This document shows, piece after piece, positions 24,339 through 37,384 of a stretch of DNA of 64,000 nt. The stretch lies in NCBI GenBank assembly GCA_023653785.1, contig JAMKCH010049206.1, positions 1-64,000 of the forward strand. The letters run 5' to 3'. The notes below the pieces were generated by a model. That model ran no database searches and had not been told where the DNA came from. It worked only from the letters and a program-made list of their open reading frames with translations. How positions within the stretch are numbered: the stretch's first letter is position 1; the number at the start of each line of letters is the position of its first letter. The stretch is from Ophioderma brevispina (taxonomy: Eukaryota > Echinodermata > Ophiuroidea > Amphilepidida > Ophiodermatidae). Made by a program: the position numbers and the translations under genes.

Positions 24339-24387
<49 letters not shown>
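24332..24387. repeat. 56-base G tract (one C) inside the LINE
   Basis: G7, C, then 48 consecutive G at 24340-24387. The LINE reading frame is coherent on both sides (DNPEGG... then HTSVFVNCKSGQTIW), so the tract expanded within coding sequence. Confidence 0.9.
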
Positions 24388-24388
<1 letters not shown>

Positions 24389-24899
24389 ACCATACATCAG
24401 TATTTGTAAATTGTAAAAGTGGTCAAACTATTTGGGAAAAACTCCATATGTGGTGTTACAAAAGTTGTCTTTTCCATAAATTTAGGGTCATTCATAAATT
24501 ATGGTATAGGCCTTAAATCAAATAATGGGCGCTAAATCTGATTATTCTTAGAACAAAATTTTATATTATAGAAAACGATGCCAAAATTCATACCCTTCTT
24601 TTATCCCTTCAGAAAGGAATTGAGAATTACTTAACTGGAGAAATATATTTTCTGAAAAAATTCTAGACCATCAACTTTACCAAAGTAAATGGCAAATATG
24701 GACGAATTTATTATTTAAATGTAATGATCTGAGCTTTTGCCTAGGATGCGTTTTTTTTTTCTGATAGGATTTACAGCGCGTGGTTCTTGTTTTCTCTGTA
24801 TGTTGTTATATGGCTCCATTTTTCTGATTAAACTTTTAAAAAGTATTATTTTCTCAATTTTATTTGGGAAAAGATTTCTCATGGAGAATAAGCACTTTG

Positions 24900-26840
24900 T
24901 TTACTATTAAAAAGAGAAAGGGGATTCCCTAGAGTTGTTTTGCAAAAGGGCACAACCACATGTTTAGATTTGACAATAGGGGAAGTGGGGAATTCCCCAA
25001 GGATGCTAAACTTAGAACTTTGTTTATGTTTTGAGATATCAAAATATTGCAGAACCTAGGCGATCCCCACAAAGTTATATATATGAGTGATGTAATTCGG
25101 GTGATGAATTCCGATTGGTCGACTAGGGGTAAGGTTAGTTTAGGCAGAGGAAGATGAATGTAGATTGTATGAAAGGGGAATCTATCTTGAGTAGTTAAAT
25201 ACTATCACTGGCAGGACATCGTGCCAGCAGATTGTAATCAGGGGCTAGACCAGAGCTCTGGAGCTATAACAGTATAATATAGCTTAGTTTACTTACAATT
25301 ATGGTAGATTTTGAGTGTCTCATCTAGTGCCAGAATTTAAATTCTTGGATGCCGACCGGAGCTGATGAAATGTCTGCTGTCGTCTTTTAAGCCAATGAGT
25401 CTTCAGTTTTCGGAATCAAAAAGGGATTTCAAATTTTGGTTCCTATAGGGAGGACATAGCGGCAGACTGATGGGTGTTATATTACCTGGATTTTAATATT
25501 GTGGAACATTTGTCGTCGAGGGATAGCCCCCGTCACGTCTTGAACTGCGGACAAGATTACTTCGGACTGAGAAGATCCCTTGGAATATATATTAATCTGA
25601 GTTTGATGAACTGTGCGTGTCATTTTGGAGTCTTCGCTGAGAGGACATAGAATGTTGAACCTGCAACGCCTCTTTGAACATTAAAGCGTGCCAAACGAGA
25701 GGATTTGAGGGCACCCAAAAGAGGTTTTTTTTATGTCATAATAGTAGTTCATATAGATTAGACATCAATGAGTTCTGCCTTGTTATTTTTGCTACAGAAA
25801 ATGTCTTAAAAAGAGAGAACAAAAGAGATTTGGAATTTGCTTTTATTTCAATGTAAAACATAGGTGAATTTTGTATTTGCTCATTACGAAATTAAAAAAT
25901 TCACAATTTTTGTACAAAAGAACATTTCTCGGCTTAATCCTTCAGATGGGGATATTTTTTGATGGAAAAGCTTTACATCGGCAAAATCAGTACTTTCGAT
26001 TTTGAAGGGACACCCAATAGTAAATCTCTCGTTGCACTTAAGTCTCAACGTTATAAATGTGTGTAATTGTGTATTTTTGACTTATTACTTTTGGACATAC
26101 CCAAATCTTGAACCAAAATCAAAGTAAAGATCATTAAAATGTTAGCTATATATAATCAGATCACTTGTGCACAGGAGCTCATTATTTGTGTTTGAAAGTA
26201 TTTCTGACCTTAGCGTACACGAGACGTCATAAAACAATGGGTATATGTGAATTAAAAAAAAATGACAAGGTATTACAGAATTGCAAACTTGACAAAGTGA
26301 TTGGAACAGTGAATGATGTCAAGTATTAAAATGACTACCAAAGTGAATCATGTGAACGAGGAAATCAACTAAATGCCGAAGATGGTTCTTGTTGAAAATA
26401 ATAATTAAAACATAAAAACACTAATCCATAAAGGGCCACAATGGCCAAAAGTATTCAGAACAAATGAATAGACCCTACGGAAATCACTTACCCAAATTTC
26501 AAAACAATTTGGGGGTGTATACATTCCGAAAAAAAAGTAAAAAACGCCAGAGGTAGTGGAGTTGGTGGACAATTCCTGCCCAGGGAAATCAATGTGTTGA
26601 CATCCCTGCCAGAATTCAGTGTATCAGCCAAGTTTTGTGAAACGATTCAAAAGCAATCAGATCGGTGTTAGAAGTAATATAGTCCGGCTTAATCATGTCG
26701 GCTACAACGGTAAGGAATAGGGCAATCAATTCAGTTGGACTTCTACGCAAAATTCGTTTCACGCTTTTTCGTTATCGTATATGGAGCACGGACTATGGCT
26801 CCGCTGGACTATAGTGCTTTCACACCGGGATTCTATGACG
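24900..26840. other. Unassigned stretch
   Basis: No recognisable exon, RNA or repeat. The small + strand ORF at 25674-25856 has no visible family signature. Confidence 0.4.
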
Positions 26841-27038
26841 CTTTATTAGTATTCATCGCTATCTCGCTTCGAGGCTCGCATCGCATTCTGAGATCGCCGA
26901 AAACTCGCATTCGCCTTCGCTTTTGTATCTCGACACGCACATCTCGCGCCGCATCTCGTATCTGCCATGAGATGCGACATGCGAGGGCGAGGTTAGAAGG
27001 CGGATTCGAGAACGAGTACGAGATGATACTAATAAAGG
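26841..27038. mobile_element. CpG-rich MITE with about 34-bp inverted ends
   Basis: CTTTATTAGTATTCATCGC at 26841 pairs with the reverse complement of 27005-27038, which starts CTTTATTAGTATCATCTCG. The interior repeats CGCATCTCG/CGAGATGCG words, including a near-perfect hairpin at about 26952-26978. Weak similarity extends outward to about 26815 and 27070. It is much richer in CpG than its surroundings. The 106-codon ORF over it is a by-product. Confidence 0.6.
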
Positions 27039-27069
27039 ATTCTAAATTGAGCTGAAAAGTGAAGGTGAA

Positions 27070-29595
27070 TTAGCCGGGATGAGTCCATATACAATTATTA
27101 TAGCATGCTCTGTAACGATGCGAGCATTGCTTTTGCAGTTTATAAAATGAAGGCCGTAGCAGTAATGTCAGCATCTGGTGAAGCTTACAAGGACAAAATA
27201 TAGTTCCTTTTCCCTTTTTTACAAAATATAAACACCTAAATTATTTTTAAATTTGTGGAAGTGATTTCAGTAAGGTTCTATTTCATTATTTTGAATACTT
27301 TTGCCATTGTGGCCTTTAAGTAGAAATGATACTAATTTTGGTATATAAGGCTAAAGACAGACATACTCTGTTATGAATGTCTTCGCTGTTATTCCATTAC
27401 TTATAATAAATGTTGATTGAAGGAGTCGGTCGTAAGAAGTACATTACGTCGCAGGTTTGATTTAAGTTATGAAGACATATAAAAAATAACACATGAGACA
27501 AAGCATGTACTTTGATCTACAGATACTGCCGTTCTGGCTTTTAAGCTCTAGACGAATTATACGCATGTATGGAACTTACTTCCCGATTTAGCCCTACTGC
27601 GTTCACAGAGTTATCAGCGTTTAGTCCTCTCTATTTGCTGAATGTTACAGAATGAAAGGACATTACTGTGATAATTGATGTTTAAATATAATATCATAGT
27701 ATTTAAATAATCTTCCTAATGTTCAAAATGTAAAATTCTTTTAAAAAAAAAACAAGATATTTAAAAAGTATAGGCTAGGAAAAATTAACTAAGGAAACAA
27801 TGCCAACAAACAAACTTGTACACTCTAAAACTATTTTCAACAACGGGGTCATTTTTGACTCCTTTTGAGTCAATATGCACCGACTTCACAATGGGGTTTA
27901 AAATTTTGACAATTTTGTGGTAAAAACGTGTGAAATTACCCTTTTGTGGTCATAATTTTTGACCCCCATTTTTTTGTCGGTTGCATCGTTGAATGGGTTT
28001 GTATAGTGTGTAGAAGAAGACGTTATAGAATAAATAATTATCAACAGTTCTCAAAATGCTAAATGTAAAAGCAGGGAAACTGCAAAAAGAGGAAGAATCA
28101 CCTTCTTAATTTGGGCGGTTCTCGGTTTTCGCGATCATCATACTGTATCAAAATAACCCACCCCCAAATTTCCATGACCATACAACTTTTTTTCTGGATA
28201 GACCTAGATGATCATGAATCTCTCATGCCACTAAGAGGGTCCTTGGGTACACATCTACAGACGTATATTTGAGCTTTCTTGGATCAAGTTGGAACCACCG
28301 ACCAAATTTGAGATCCGTGCAACATAGTCTTTGATACGGCGGTCCGGTAAGTACGTATATCCTGTTTCTAAAATTGAAAAAAATAAGTTGGCGTAAATTG
28401 AAACCAGCGTTTGAAAATTCTCAAGACTGGAATAATACCGAAAGGCATTGTGGGAAAAAGGGATGCGGCCCGTAGCGATTGCTTGTTCACTTTTCCGTGT
28501 TTGCGAGCACCGAAGTACCCGACAAAAACGTTCAATTTTCTCGCTAGGTTCTATAGGTTCAGACCTAATTACGATACATATTCAAAACGAAACATAGTAA
28601 CGGACCCTCTGATGCAAAAATCTCCATAGAACCCCTTCGTTTTCCGGAGATATTGAGATTTAGTTTCATTTGCATGCATTCGCTATGATGGACTGATAAC
28701 GTTAATCTCTCGCGCAGTACTAATTTAGATAATATCTTTCGCAGTCTGTGACACAGGCTATTTTCCGGACTGCCGTAAGTCTATGAGAAAAATAGACGGA
28801 CAGACTCACAGACACACAGATAGACAGAAGTATCATATTATATATACATACGCATGACATATAATCTACTGATTGTATGCGTGCGCAAACGACGCGTATG
28901 ATACAGCCTCTTCCCAACAACCGCGTGCTCGATGTACAAATAATGAGACGCTCAATTTTAGCGTCGTTGAATGAGGAAAGCTGTTCTTGAAGCTGAGTAA
29001 TACTGCTTAGTTAATTAAATGATAATGATATTTAATGTCATGCGTTTTAGCCAATTAAATGTCTAGAGTGCATGTCTACATTTTATAAAATGTAAATATG
29101 AAGCTTTGCAGATTTAAACACATCCTACTGCTCTCATTGAGTGGGCAGAAAATGGCAAACCATGATGTTTTTCATATGCAGCTCATGTTGATTTGTATGT
29201 TCATGTTCCTTCAAGTACGGGCCGATTATTCAATAGGTAGGTAACTCAATATGGTACTAGAATTTGGTGATTCTTGGCTTTCGCGCTCATTCATCAGAGA
29301 AATTTAAGGCCTAGTGTTTGTTTTATTCCACAATAAAACATTGATTTCAACTCGCATGTCCTCGTAAGAATATTAACTCAAATCAACAGCGAGGTTTATA
29401 TCCCTAACCTCCCTTAACTGCATTTAAATGCACTTTCCGTAGTTAACTTGCATGTATTGCAGCATCATCTTCAATAGCCACAGTTCACGTAATAACATGA
29501 TATTGATCGTTTCTTTTGTTTCATGTATTTGAAAATGCGCATGAGTCTGCCTTTATTCCGTGATGGTTTATATTGAATTAAAATCCAAACATCGC
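27070..29595. other. Unassigned stretch
   Basis: AT-rich, with no credible exon. A short GACAGACAGA-like run lies near 28793-28830. Confidence 0.4.
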
Positions 29596-29601
29596 GACAA
29601 A

Positions 29602-29802
29602 TCCCTCGCTGGTCTAGTGGTTAAGAATACTTTTTAATCTTTGCTTGTCGTAGGTTCGAACCCCACCCCCATGAAATAACGCTATATGTAGTTAATAGTT
29701 TTAAATTCACTATTCACTACGGAAAAAATATCGGCAAGTGGCACTGCCTTTGGTTAGGGGGAAATTGCTTCCTAGACTACAAGAACAATAACGCTACTTC
29801 CA
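29602..29802 (+). repeat. tRNA-derived SINE
   Basis: TGGTCTAGTGG at 29610-29620 fits the internal A box and GGTTCGAACC at 29653-29662 fits the B box of RNA polymerase III tRNA promoters, with spacing typical of a tRNA. The acceptor stem does not pair and the anticodon arm is AT-rich, so it is not a functional tRNA gene. An unrelated body and an ACAATAAC tail near 29790 follow, as in tRNA-head SINEs. Confidence 0.65.
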
Positions 29803-29989
29803 TTTTTTGCGGTGATCGTGGCAGATTTTCCTCTAGGGCGTTAGGGGTAATAAACCATACGTAATGCGTGGATACGTGTACGAAACGTGCATTATTTGTT
29901 TGCTCGATCAATGGACAAAAGAATTCCACATTCAATGTACAAATAGCGCCTGTGCAATACATCAAACCTTGTCTAATGTTTCATTCTTT

Positions 29990-32330
29990 TCGTCAGTTTA
30001 TTTCAACAAAAGTGGTACGGCGCAACTCTTAAAATATTCAGTTTTTTGCGGTAAAAAACTCCTTGTTGTTTATTTTAAAACGTATTTTGCGGGTATATTT
30101 GCCGTAAAACATGTCAATCCTGTGTCTTTAATGTTACGGTAGTAAACAAATTAAATTGACGAAATGCACATTGTAATTTTACACAGGGTTGTTGTGAACA
30201 ACGTTCAACCCTATTCTATTGTTTAACATATTATTTAATTATTTACTTGCTTTATTCTTAAAGTTATTTAAGTCGAAAATGTTAATTACATTGTTGTGTA
30301 CATACAGGGTTGCTGTTTTTGACGGGCTAATAATATCTTTATTTTTTTATAAGATGGAATGTTATTTTAAAGAATGTAATTTTACAGGACTTCTTGGTCG
30401 TAATTTTACAAAGATGTCAGGGTTGAACAACGTTCCATTCATTCTTTTGTATACATTTTACGACAGTTTATTGTAAAGTACGGTAGGAAAAGGTATATTA
30501 TTTATATATTTGGCGGACTGATGTCTAATACTAATAATCGTCGGCGGATTATATACGCTTTTTAACCTCGAGGATGCATTGTCTTTATTGTTTTTTAACC
30601 ATCGTTTAAAAACGGCTATATATTCTGAATAATCAATTCAAAGCATCACGCTCTTAATTAGTTACTGGCTAGTACCTACCAAAAGTCCGTAATATCCCCC
30701 TATCTCATACTGACCAGTTGCAGCTCATTTGATACTTTAACCTGAATAAGCGAGCCCTAGATCTAGGGCTAGCTCGTAAATTGACGCAATATGATACAAA
30801 TTTCTGCCAAGCAATCAGACGGGGTCGGCTATACTTCTCTAAATCTAGAATAATCGTGATTTTTATGTTAATTCTATCGCGACAACCACCACAATCGTTA
30901 CAAAAATACGATGACGTGTTTCATAAATGTAAGATTATGAACAACTGATGTTATTTTCGCTCTAATTTTACATTATTTTTACTACAGAACTTACGTACAT
31001 TCTATATGACAATGACATAAATACCGTTAACATTTTAAAAACAGGATGGGCATTGTTTCATGGCCAAACAATCCTGCAAAATAACGATGTTTTTAAATAA
31101 AGACATCTTAGGTTACACACCACTAACCTGGCTGTCGTACGGATCAAAAATCTTTGGTGGACTACTTTCTTGCATGGCATCTGAAAAAAACTGCTTTAAA
31201 ATGTCTGAAATGTACTTATATTAACTCGTAAGTGCATAATTCGTCTGCACTCCCGTTGTGCAGATAAGGGGGCACGACACACCCCTGATGAAAACTTTGC
31301 CGTTGGGAATTGTTTTTACCAAAACTCTGGTCATTTGATAGGGTTACGGATCTAAGACCACATACAGGTTTTAAATAAACAAAGTTAGAACGCGCAACAA
31401 ATTTTCCCGCCCACAAATTAAAAAAACAAACTTTTCTTAAAAATATTATAAAACACATAAATTTGGCTCATAATCGTAGGACATAAATACCAATTACATT
31501 GCTGAATTAAATTTAAAAAACGTTTTCCAGGGTGATTCATGGCCCAAAAACATATTTTGAGGGGGGGGGAAAGTCCCCCAAAATGCTTTTTATGTAATGA
31601 GTATTAAAACGCCATGGACGATTGAAATTTCCCACCAAAAATAGGCTAACTGATATAAGGCGATCTAAATAAACTTGGGGTAGTAAAATAATTTAGCGTT
31701 AAATAAAAAGTTGGCGGCGCAGCAAAAAAAGCGGAAATCCTGGGGCCACATGGACCCCTTTATGCACTTAAGTGTAAGAAAGAGATGAAATGATTGACAT
31801 GGTATTTAGACTGGGTAGTTTTTTCACAAAGTGGCATTTGGAATCAAGTGAATTTGAGGCAGTTTACTTCGCGCTCATCAATTGCACATCGATTTGCCCA
31901 TTGCTAGCTTTAGCGACTATAGAGCCGCTGTTGTTGCGGCTGTCGTCGGGGCCGAGGGTTAGTGATCGAACTAAAAAAAAAATCTGGTCATCATATGTTC
32001 AAAACAATTGGTTATTTAGTGATTTTAGCTGGACTTTGGTTTTGTCATATTGTGTATTTCCTTGTGAGGAGTTTTAAAGTGAAAGAAAACATGCCGAAAG
32101 TGACATGTTCTCCATAGACTTACTGTGGGGTTAGTGGTGTGTAAACTTAGTACGCGCTGACAATTAAAAAAGGACATGAAAATATATCAGGCAATGGATA
32201 ATAAACATATTGTTCTACAGCTAAACCTGCACTACATTGCAAAAAACTGTAGGCCTAATAGGCGCGTGTGTGGCGTGAGTGCGTATGTATGTGTGTGTGT
32301 GTGCGTATGTGTGTATTTATTTGTTATCTT
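29990..32330. other. Unassigned stretch with an AGGGTTG...CAACCCT inverted pair
   Basis: AGGGTTGTTGTGAACAACG and TTCAACCCT lie together at 30185-30214, and a related AGGGTTGAACAACGTTCC occurs near 30420. These may be ends of a small element. A TG microsatellite lies at about 32262-32322. ORFs on both strands are unremarkable. Confidence 0.35.
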
Positions 32331-32335
32331 TATAG

Positions 32336-32614
32336 GGGTATTTTCAGTATCGTGTTTTTCAGAATATGGAACCAGGAATGAATTCATTTAGAAACTCGCC
32401 AAATCACAGCTTCAAAGGGTGGCAGTATGGGATACGGTTTGCCCGTTTAATACGTTTAGATAACGTCAACTGTTGGGCCCCGCCATCACATTGCACCAGA
32501 ATATGGATCAAGGGGGTTTTTGGGATCAGAATATTTTCTGAAGGGATTTATAATCAGCGGTGTCCGTATAAGTGGGAACCACGATCTTCAAAAGTGATGG
32601 TCAGCTGGCATTGA
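32336..32614 (+). CDS. Possible exon, cysteine-containing extracellular-type fragment
   Basis: An open frame follows a TATAG acceptor (AG at 32334-32335) and ends in a stop. It contains GWQYGIRFARLIRLDNVNC and then SHCTRIWIKGV. ARxIRL...C.R.xI.G resembles the end of F5/8-type (discoidin) domains, while LDNVNC resembles the SRCR core. Neither match is complete. The phase at the acceptor would be 0, unlike the phase-1 SRCR exons downstream. No partner exon was found, so this may be chance or a pseudogene piece. Confidence 0.22.
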   Translation, partial: GYFQYRVFQNMEPGMNSFRNSPNHSFKGWQYGIRFARLIRLDNVNCWAPPSHCTRIWIKGVFGIRIFSEGIYNQRCPYKWEPRSSKVMVSWH

Positions 32615-32619
32615 TGGAC

Positions 32620-35600
32620 ACCTTCAAACCATTGACTTTGAAGAAGAAGAAAAAAGGAAAATGACAACGATGTTGAAAATAAGAATCAGGTAATAGATTG
32701 GAAAAAAAAAACGTTATATATTTGCGTAATGCAGTTACCCCTAAGGAATTTTCAGTTCCACATTTGCAACATTTAGACGTAAAATTCGAGATATTTCAGG
32801 AAATATCACAGTTGATGCATGGAGGTAGTTCCGTCACCTGACTCATATGGACCCAGGCTGTGAATTCGGAAGCATTAACGGAATAAGTTACAGGTTTTAT
32901 TCCTTCTGGGGTTTCCAAAGCATAGGTTGTCAGAAAAAAAAGTGTGTCAGATTGGGTAAGGGTACACCCCCCCCCCCCCCCTTTGAGTGCAACACCAAGC
33001 AGAGGCAAACACCCCCCCCCCCTTTGGTGTTTTATTTCTTTTGGTACGGAAGTAGTATTTATTATAGTTCACCACATGACCCTGGTGCTAACAAAATAAC
33101 ATGTTCAATTGGTTATTTTTAGGGAAAAAACACAGTGTTTGAACCAATCCCACAATGCACAATTCCAATGTGCCTACACTTACTGTACAATAATGTCAGT
33201 ACTTAGGGATGAAGACAGTACACTTTCAAGAAGTTTAAGGACCACGAATTCATTTCATGATCGTAATCAAAACTCCTTATATCCGCCAACCATTTGGAGA
33301 TGCGACACTACATGTGTAAAGAGATAAAAGTGTTTAGAAAATATGGACATAAACATGATCTGCATGTTTAAATCGTAAACATGGTTTTAGGTTGTAAGCT
33401 ATGCTAACATGTTTGTCCATACTTCTAAACACTTTATCACAGGGTCCACGTCGTGCCGGGACATTAATCCCTATGACAATAAGTAACACGAACTTTTCAT
33501 TCCTACTTGAAGGACTAACATTTCTATAAATCATAGTCCAGTGGACTATAGTTCCCAGCTAGGCACCGGACTATGGCTACAGGGGGAAACTTTTTCTCAT
33601 CCCACACGAGTTTAAATACCAGGCTTAGTCCACCATAGATGTACCTTTTTCCCTTTTCAACAAACTCTGAAAGTGTGGGGTAACGGGTGAGAAAATACCT
33701 CGGGAATCTTAATTCACACCCCTTATAGTGAATCTTTGATCACGCATTTTGCGAAAACTAAGAGCAGCCCCAATATAACATAAAAAAAAATTATTAAACT
33801 TATTTTGAAAGTTTGACCCCTGTGTAAACTTAAATTGACCCTATTGGAAAAGTGAGACCACAATTTGAGAGTACTAACTGCCTAGCACTGATGTAGAGGG
33901 TCCATACTAACTACCAAAGGTGTTAAACCTTTTCTGTAGCGGGATTCCTATGATATTCTGCTCCTGCTTTAGTATATGGTATATTATTTTACATTTGGGA
34001 CATATGCGAGGGAAGTTTAAAGGGGTTATGTGCATTTATGCTCTAATGAACTTTACTCTTCGCTTTGCTAAAATAGGTGATCAAAAACCCACTCGAAACT
34101 ACCTGAATACAACCCTTAATACTTAACTGCATAAGGGGGGGGGGGGGGCTCCTAGGCCGGGGTTTTTTAACGCTGCAATATATTTGGTTTATATTTTTGT
34201 TTTTGTCTAACTTTAGTTGCGCTTGCACTGATGCAAACAAAAATCAAAATCCAATCCGGCGTCATTTTTGCGTTAATTAGCATGGGTCCCTAGGAGCCCT
34301 TGCTCTAACGGAAGTGCCCGTGACAAAAATTAAAAATCTTAATAGAGTTACTGTGAGCCTGATTCTCATAATACATACACCTGGTGACATCACTGAAGAT
34401 AATAATTAATCAAAACAATTCTTGAAAGTATAGTAGGCCATAATATTTTATATACATCATATAGCGGTTTACTGTAGGAACCTATGGTAAATTATACAAG
34501 TAAACCTAAAAAATATAAAATGGCATGAGACATTTATGTTTGTGCTTAATATGGCAAATATAGTTCATTCTTCATCAATTAAGACAATCAGCTAAAGTCT
34601 AGGTGAATCAACGCCATAGAAAATGTAGAAACAATTATGTCTTTTTCGCCATTTTACGGCAAAATTAAAATCAATGTTTTTGCCCCTAGTTTTCTTACTG
34701 AACGATTTTTTTCATTTTTTTATTTCTTTAATTGTTGATGATGTGTTGGAACCCTTCTAACATGTGTGGATTTAACCCGGGGGGCCACTTGTATCAAAGG
34801 TGGATATTAGGGTGAACAAGAAAACGCTAAAAATGGTGTCTTGTTTTTTTTTCCACAGGCGGATTTTCGCGCGTATATCGTTTATGGTGTCAAAACAGCA
34901 AAAAAATATGAAAACAAAAGGGTATGTTTTTTTTCTTAACCCTGAAATTTGTCATCTTATATCTCATTAAGCAGGCATCAAAATCATCAAAATATTGTAA
35001 ATCGAACTTGAGAAGTAAAGCAAAGCAAGGTAATAAAGGGTATATTACGATTCATTCACGCGTATTGTTGAGAGATCAACACATATAAAAATACTTGTTT
35101 AGATGGTATTTTTAGCATTTTTTTTTAGTCGGGGTTGCAAATACGTGTTAGGGTGCAATTTTGAAAGTCCATTGTTCACGCAATCATATCCACGTTGAAT
35201 CAAGTGCCCCAAAAATCCTTTAGGAAAGTTGTATATAACGCATGGGTCCCTAGTAGCCCCTCCCCCCTGTCCGCCTAAAAAAAAAAACGAAGTGCAAACG
35301 TCCTTATGCGTTAAGGTTAATGAAGTGGCATTTTTATCAAAGCTGTTTCATGCTACCTGGGAATACACTGGTCCAGTCGTATCCGTGTTGACTAAATCAG
35401 TGCAAAACCAATGTGGTTCGAATTCTCCCATTCTTACCTAATTGTACCGGATGTGGAATCGCATTTGAAATACTAGGATGTCAAATGTGTAAGTAAATGC
35501 ATATCAGTTTCGGCAGAAGATTTCCACTACCTATGAGAAGGATACAAAAACAATCGATGAAAGGCATTCTAATTGTCAGTGAATATCAAAATAGGATATG

Positions 35601-35815
35601 ATGGAAATTTTTTGAATTCATAAATTTTTATCTTAAAGGTACATTTCCAAGCACCATCATTGTTCAATAGTTATCCTAAAGAATAACTTTTTGGCACCGC
35701 TCGTATTTCACATTTTATGAAAAGTCAGTTGCAGTTAATTGGCTTTGAGGTGAGGCCTGTTAGGTGACAAAATGAAATGCAATCTGTCCTAGATAACCTT
35801 TTTCGAAAAACTTTT
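32620..35815. other. Unassigned stretch with C and G tracts
   Basis: C runs at about 32967-32980 and 33012-33021, and a G run at about 34134-34148. A perfect TAGTCCAGTGGACTA-type palindrome lies near 33535, followed by GGACTATGGC near 33570; both words also occur near 26785-26812. No credible gene. Confidence 0.35.
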
Positions 35816-36130
35816 AGGCTATGGGCAAGATCTCATAGCGTTGCAAAGGTGACCTCACCCCTAACAAGTACATAATTTGGCTAAAATAAATTTTCTAAAA
35901 TGATCAAAAAATCAGTTCTAACGCTGTTTCTCACTTCAGTATGTGCACAGTGAAAATTATTAAATGTCATCTCCTTTCCCCTGATATCAGTGACCAGAGA
36001 TGTACAACGCACGTTCCATACTCCAGAAAATAATGGTGCTATTGATAAGGGGTCGTCTCCAAATTTCCCCGTTAACTTTAATGGGTGCTCAAAGTGACCA
36101 CTTTGATTTTTCATCGAACGCTCAATACAC
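35816..36130. mobile_element. Outer element O, inverted copy without the inner element
   Basis: Reverse complement of the right part of the elements ending at 39677 and 41405. It starts TAGGCTATGGGC and continues through the block that reads GAGATGACATTTAATTCATT in the other copies. At 36043 the sequence GCTATTGATAAGGGGTCGTCTCC passes straight through the point where the other copies carry the 780-bp inner element, so this is an empty site. Confidence 0.55.
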
Positions 36131-36134
36131 TTTT

Positions 36135-37384
36135 AGAGTGGAGTCAAAGTGAGCTTACACACAATTTATCGGACACTATTCTCAATGTTAAAGTGAGGCA
36201 ATTCCCAGCAGTGGGTGGGATAATCACCTAACCAATTGATTCAATAACCCTTTTGCTTGACCTCACAATGCAAGTTACTCCTTGCAGGGGGGTTGGTTAT
36301 AGTTGACAGTGACAGTTTGCGAGTCAAGAACTGCTACACTGCTATAGTAAATTTTGCTATGGCTCTGTGTTAATGATAATCATGTTATTATTTATTTTCC
36401 AAAACACAAAGTAATTTGGAATGTATACATCCAAGCTTACAAATTAGTAATAGGCTACACGTATTTATATACAACATATATGTTCTTACTGAATATTTAG
36501 CATCATGGGATATCTTGTGTAAGATACAACTTGTAAATTTGTAAGAACTGGAGATTGTTAAGTATAAGATTATGAACAGAAAGTTTAAACAAAAGATGGG
36601 ATTTGCAATAATCAATTTAAAAATGGAGTCATTTAAAACTTATTCTCACGTGTCTATTTTTTTATAATTGCGGTATTCCAATTCAGTTGTATTTCAAGAT
36701 AAGATGCACTACTAGTATTAGACAGGGATGCAAATATAATTCCTAATTTCATTCAAGTGTTTTTATTTCCAGAAATTTAGTTAAGTCTGAAGAATCGCTT
36801 TGATTTTCACTTTAAAAAAACTAGGTTTCAAATTTGAGGCATGTAGCTCCCATCAGGCTATTAACCTAGAGAAATGTGAAACAATGTAATTAATATTTCA
36901 GTTGTTTCGCGTGTACATGGAATATGACCATGTTCTTATTTATTTTGACCAGGAAATTATTCCAAATGCTTTTTAATAACAGTGCCTATATTGTTTATTT
37001 GCTGGGGACTTGTATTCCAAGTTAGTACTTGTGTACAGATATCAAAATCATCGAAAATACAAAATTAGGGTATTTTTTACCTTGTAAATTCCGTGTTTAG
37101 GGTGTGATATTTTGAATACTTGGGTCTTAGGCTTCACATAAAAAGGATTTCCTTCCCGATTTTTTTTCCTGATTCCATGAGGTAGTTTCTGCGGTTGATT
37201 TTAATCAATTTCTGAATTTAAGAAATCCCACCAGGTACAATCTCAGTTCCATATAATTGAGATTCATATTCAAAGATATGAATCTCCATTCAACTACGTG
37301 TTGTAAGGCGAGAGGATGTTTGATTTGGGAGGAGAATATGCCCCATTTTGGTCAACCAAAACTTTACAGGGCTTACAAAATCCT
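36135..37384. other. Unassigned AT-rich stretch
   Basis: No exon or repeat recognised. Confidence 0.4.

Larger units (their letters stand above)
19636..24900 (+). pseudogene. L1/Tx1-like LINE, decayed and interrupted
   Basis: LIDPWREQNPTTKRFTWR, then RLDFFLIS and GYRTDHSLIS (19636-19810), are the end of an APE endonuclease of the L1/Tx1 type. A linker follows to about 20190. After an insertion, IRARARWVEHGEENH (about 20740) is the hallmark just before reverse transcriptase. Decayed RT pieces follow: DDQKGFMKGR (about 21330), LLIGDFEKxFDSVSHK with a frameshift (about 21440-21480) and CADDSTFILKGNDE (about 21750). After a second insertion the C-terminal part resumes with KTNGVYIGS (about 23098), WSKSKIHSRGRIAIVKSP (about 23300) and a late NDKCYFCNDNPE...IWEKLHMWCYKS cysteine region (24290-24460). 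Every segment has stops or frame changes. The element lacks its 5' part. Confidence 0.75.

Noticed and set aside
29602..29670. Functional tRNA gene
   Set aside because: A and B boxes fit, but the acceptor stem and T stem do not pair properly, and a SINE body follows.
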